From Lysobacterales bacterium (GTDB lineage: Bacteria; Pseudomonadota; Gammaproteobacteria; Xanthomonadales; SZUA-36): 6,333 nt of DNA. Below, piece by piece: positions 5,775-6,333 of this stretch. A program made the position numbers and the translations under genes. The DNA lies in contig DAOWGA010000106.1 in the NCBI GenBank assembly GCA_030637665.1, positions 1-6,333 of the forward strand, given 5' to 3'. Within the stretch, counting starts at the first letter, position 1; the number at the start of each line of letters is the position of its first letter. The notes under the pieces were generated by a model, which searched no databases, had not been told where the DNA came from, and saw only the letters and a program-made list of their open reading frames with translations.

Positions 5775-6333
5775 GCCTGTTTGTAGAACTCAAACGCCGT
5801 AATGTCTTCCGCGTCAGCATCGCCTACCTGGTAGCTTCCTGGTTGTTGATGCAAATGGTCGATGTACTGGCGCCGGTCTTCGCCCTGCCCGATTGGGCTC
5901 CAAAACTGATTTTCCTGATCCTTGTAGTCGGGTTCATACCTGTGATCATCTTCTCCTGGGTTTTCGAGATGACACCCGAAGGCATCAAGCGGGAATCTGA
6001 AATCGACCGCAGTAACTCGATCACCCAGACCACCGCAAAGAAGCTGGACATGGTCACCATTGGTCTGCTGGTGGCTGCGATCGCGACCGTTGCGCTGGAT
6101 CGTTTTATACCCGAACAAACGGGGCATAAAAAAGGACCGGATATTGTTTCTTCTGCTCCAACTGACGATTCCGCCACTACGATGGACCAGGAAATGAACT
6201 CGGCGCCTGTTTCAAAAGACACGGATAAGCCCGAAAAACCAAAAGTTTCCGTCAAGTCGATCGCAGTACTGCCCTTCGTTAACATGAGCGACGATACCGG
6301 CAACGAATATTTTTCCGATGGGATCTCAGAGGA
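5771..6333 (+). CDS. Membrane-anchored protein with TolB-N/FlgO-like domain, probably TPR-containing (partial)
   Basis: The 187 visible codons run open to the window end. The start MSLFVELKRRNVFRVSIAYLV is a signature of a large family of gammaproteobacterial proteins annotated as TPR or adenylate cyclase-like proteins with a TolB-N domain. Three hydrophobic segments lie at about residues 15-37, 45-65 and 93-110, followed by a polar Ser/Thr/Lys-rich linker (about 114-154). From about 155, VKSIAVLPFVNMSDDTGNEYF with SDGISEE is the opening of the TolB-N/FlgO-like domain. In full-length relatives, TPR repeats usually follow; that part is outside the window. Function in the family is not established; a sensory or scaffolding role at the membrane is inference. 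The ATG at 5771 is chosen for the family N-terminus, although no Shine-Dalgarno is visible. It may be read through from the peptidase gene 118 bases upstream. Confidence 0.88.
   Translation, partial: MSLFVELKRRNVFRVSIAYLVASWLLMQMVDVLAPVFALPDWAPKLIFLILVVGFIPVIIFSWVFEMTPEGIKRESEIDRSNSITQTTAKKLDMVTIGLLVAAIATVALDRFIPEQTGHKKGPDIVSSAPTDDSATTMDQEMNSAPVSKDTDKPEKPKVSVKSIAVLPFVNMSDDTGNEYFSDGISE

Noticed and set aside
5738..6303. Two overlapping minus-strand open frames (5738-6127 and 5824-6303)
   Set aside because: They are antisense to the partial TolB-N/TPR-type gene, which is open to the window end and carries its family N-terminus.

Overview
The window looks like a chromosomal segment from a gammaproteobacterium. 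The evidence is a glnA close to the enterobacterial type, preceded by a sigma-54/NtrC control region, together with an (E/Q)XXXE-type UppP and moderately GC-rich coding sequence. Several proteins resemble families common in marine or free-living Gammaproteobacteria, but I cannot name a genus. No mobile element, CRISPR array, tRNA or rRNA is visible.

Layout. Bases 1-759 (minus) hold the N-terminal 253 codons of glutamine synthetase, cut by the window edge. Bases 760-1016 are its control region: a sigma-54 promoter, two NtrC-type enhancer sites 32 bp apart, and two further inverted repeats (one FNR/ANR-like). Bases 1017-1814 (minus) encode undecaprenyl-diphosphatase UppP. Its start overlaps by ATGA the stop of a secreted PQQ-dependent sugar (sorbosone) dehydrogenase-like beta-propeller at 1811-2920 (minus). 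A 131-bp divergent gap follows. Bases 3052-5652 (plus) encode a large secreted M14 zinc carboxypeptidase with a C-terminal amidotransferase-like region. After a 118-bp gap, 5771-6333 (plus) is the start of a three-transmembrane protein entering a TolB-N/FlgO-like domain, of the type usually followed by TPR repeats. It runs off the window.

How the genes work together. glnA assimilates ammonia and appears to be its own nitrogen-regulated unit. The dehydrogenase-like gene and uppP form a tight two-gene unit with likely translational coupling: one exported protein and one membrane enzyme that recycles the lipid carrier for peptidoglycan and other envelope glycans. The M14 peptidase is exported and diverges from this unit, so the two could share control sequences. 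No pathway links all five genes, and most of the window is ordinary housekeeping or envelope sequence.

The points most worth a second look are the glnA control region (distal enhancer pair plus extra palindromes), the dehydrogenase/uppP overlap, and a chain of two very short ORFs linked by ATGA overlaps leading into the last gene. I found no convincing previously undescribed multi-gene system.
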